The notes under the pieces were generated by a model. That model saw nothing but the letters and a program-made list of their open reading frames with translations, ran no database searches and had not been told where the DNA came from. A stretch of DNA of 43,606 nt, taken from the NCBI RefSeq assembly GCF_001043955.1, contig NZ_LABZ01000008.1, positions 1-43,606 on the forward strand, in the 5' to 3' direction. A program made the translations under genes and the position numbers. Below are positions 42,667-43,606 of the stretch, piece after piece; position 1 is the first letter of the stretch, and each line of letters opens with the position of its first letter. The DNA is from Methylobacterium tarhaniae. GTDB lineage: Bacteria; Pseudomonadota; Alphaproteobacteria; Rhizobiales; Beijerinckiaceae.

Positions 42667-43067
42667 TTGCGGTCGATACCTCGGCGCTGCTCGCCATCGC
42701 GCTTGGAGAGCCGGAAGCTCAGATCTTCCTCGCCGTGCTGACACGGGAAGACTGCATCCTGGGCACACCGACAGCCCTGGAGGCCCATATCGCCGTCGAA
42801 CGCCGCGGCGAACCCGATGCGACGGACATCCTCCGCAAACTGATGACGCTGTCGAATCTCACACTTTTGCCGTTTACGGCAGCTCATAGCTTCATCGCGC
42901 AACGGGCATTCGATCGGTATGGGAAGGGACGTGGGCACCCTGCATCTCTCAACTTCGGCGACTGCCTGTCCTACGCGGTCGCGAAACGCGATGATCTTCC
43001 TCTGCTGTTCAAAGGCAACGATTTCACCAAAACGGACCTCGTGCCTGCCGTGAGCCTGCAGTCGTAA
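42663..43067 (+). CDS. vapC: VapC-type PIN-domain ribonuclease toxin
   Basis: A 134-residue PIN domain. Acidic catalytic residues are in place: Asp5 in MIAVDTSALLAIALGE, Glu in ALEAHIAVERRG, and Asp in LNFGDCLSYAVAK. The end LPLLFKGNDFTKTDLVPA is typical. VapC toxins cleave RNA, often tRNA, and are held in check by VapB. It is coupled to vapB by a four-base overlap. The pair sits directly behind obgE. Confidence 0.92.
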   Translation: MIAVDTSALLAIALGEPEAQIFLAVLTREDCILGTPTALEAHIAVERRGEPDATDILRKLMTLSNLTLLPFTAAHSFIAQRAFDRYGKGRGHPASLNFGDCLSYAVAKRDDLPLLFKGNDFTKTDLVPAVSLQS

Positions 43068-43157
43068 CACCCGCTCTCGATCAGGTTCGCCACATCACGA
43101 AGTCGTCTCCGAGCCTCGTCGCCTCGAGGATCACCGGGGTGTCGGTTTCGGGAAGCC

Positions 43158-43385
43158 ATGGAGCGACCGATGGAGAAGCCGCAAATCATCAGGAGTACTG
43201 AAGGCTTGCCGCGCCTCCTGAGCGACGCCGCGTCGCGCGCGGCCGTGGATGCCGCACTCACCCCCACTCAGCAGGCGAATTACAAAGCCTTGCGTGCTCT
43301 CGTGCAGGACGTGGCTCGGCACAGGCTGCCGGGCGCAACCTCGGAGCATTCGGACTTCTACGACGAGAACGGCCTGCCGGTCTGA
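43158..43385 (+). CDS. Orphan VapB-like antitoxin, diverged
   Basis: A 75-residue product whose C-terminus, LPGATSEHSDFYDENGLPV, closely matches the toxin-binding tail of the vapB at 42382. Its N-terminus (MEKPQIIRSTEGLPRLL, from the second ATG at 43170) weakly parallels that antitoxin (MTEPLIIDSDETLLLAR), while the middle is diverged. It looks like a paralogue from a duplicated vapBC locus. The matching toxin is decayed (43382-43581). It could still act as a spare antitoxin. Confidence 0.65.
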   Translation: MERPMEKPQIIRSTEGLPRLLSDAASRAAVDAALTPTQQANYKALRALVQDVARHRLPGATSEHSDFYDENGLPV

Positions 43386-43581
43386 TCGCCCGCGACATGC
43401 CCGCGGTCATCGCGATCACGCGGCCACCAGCCCCTTTCGGCGCTTCTGTTGCGGCTGTGGACATCCGATGCGGTTGAACAAGGGGGACTGCATGGCTTAA
43501 CCCCGTGGCAAGGACCCAGGACCCGTTGCTCCCTCACCAAAGGGAACGTCGTCCACACGGACCTCACGCCCGCCGCACCCT
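43382..43581 (+). pseudogene. Decayed vapC remnant
   Basis: About 200 bases follow the orphan antitoxin where vapC would be expected. At the front, TGATCGCCCGCGAC (43382-43395) resembles the intact toxin start TGATTGCGGTCGAT. At the back (about 43531-43581), one frame gives LTKGNVVHTDLTPA, aligned with LFKGNDFTKTDLVPA of the intact VapC. The central roughly 200 bases are missing or scrambled and the frame is broken. Confidence 0.6.
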
Positions 43582-43606
43582 GATCCCCGGTTCCATGTCC
43601 ACGCTC

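Overview
The window is very GC-rich chromosomal DNA whose coding sense is clear from strong third-position GC bias. Gene content and order (pyrB-pyrC'-plsY-dprA, gatCAB, DUF6481 beside a cold-shock gene, fzlA-queG, rplU-rpmA-GNAT-obgE, decaprenyl-type prenyl synthase, split methylmalonyl-CoA mutase) point to a hyphomicrobial alphaproteobacterium, most likely Methylobacterium or a close relative. This assignment is by recognition, not by a search. Most of it is housekeeping chromosome; accessory material is light and sits mainly at 18-28 kb and at the right end.

Layout. 1-2961: end of ispE, a long-chain prenyl diphosphate synthase, a DUF2007 protein and a TrmN6-like methyltransferase. 2967-7715 (minus): pyrB, a DUF559 endonuclease-like gene, a dihydroorotase homologue that has lost its metal ligands, plsY and dprA, all close-packed. 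7916-12260: topA, ruvX and a UPF0173 hydrolase. 12322-12883: a hypothetical gene behind two CtrA-like boxes. 12994-16701: gatC, gatA, a small membrane protein, gatB. 16884-20871: an Old Yellow Enzyme, a cold-shock protein, several small stress-type genes and a DUF2490 outer-membrane-type protein.

20872-25850 (minus): a cobalamin riboswitch precedes a TonB-dependent receptor, a recombinase-tail small gene and a DUF1624 membrane protein whose reading frames overlap; an orphan TAXI binding protein lies upstream. 25918-33702 (minus): an SGNH-fold protein lacking catalytic residues next to an OpgC-type acyltransferase, a lipoprotein, an S10-like peptidase, holC, the methylmalonyl-CoA mutase small subunit and uppP. 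34127-39488: fzlA, queG (apparently with a CTG start), an SDR, a NeuD-like acyltransferase, an OlsB-like acyltransferase and a DUF2267 protein. 39603-42332: rplU-rpmA operon with promoter and terminator, a GNAT and obgE. 42382-43581: a vapBC pair followed by a decayed second copy.

The most unusual non-coding signals are two nested families of intergenic palindromes. One is a GC-rich element of about 170 bp (6556-6728, 10704-10936 and shorter fragments). The other is a precisely built 62-bp double palindrome (10865-10926 and 30128-30189), which in one case sits inside the first. Three loci have a cobalamin link: the riboswitch operon, methylmalonyl-CoA mutase, and QueG, whose family uses cobalamin. 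I found no CRISPR array, tRNA or rRNA, no intact transposase and no phage module.
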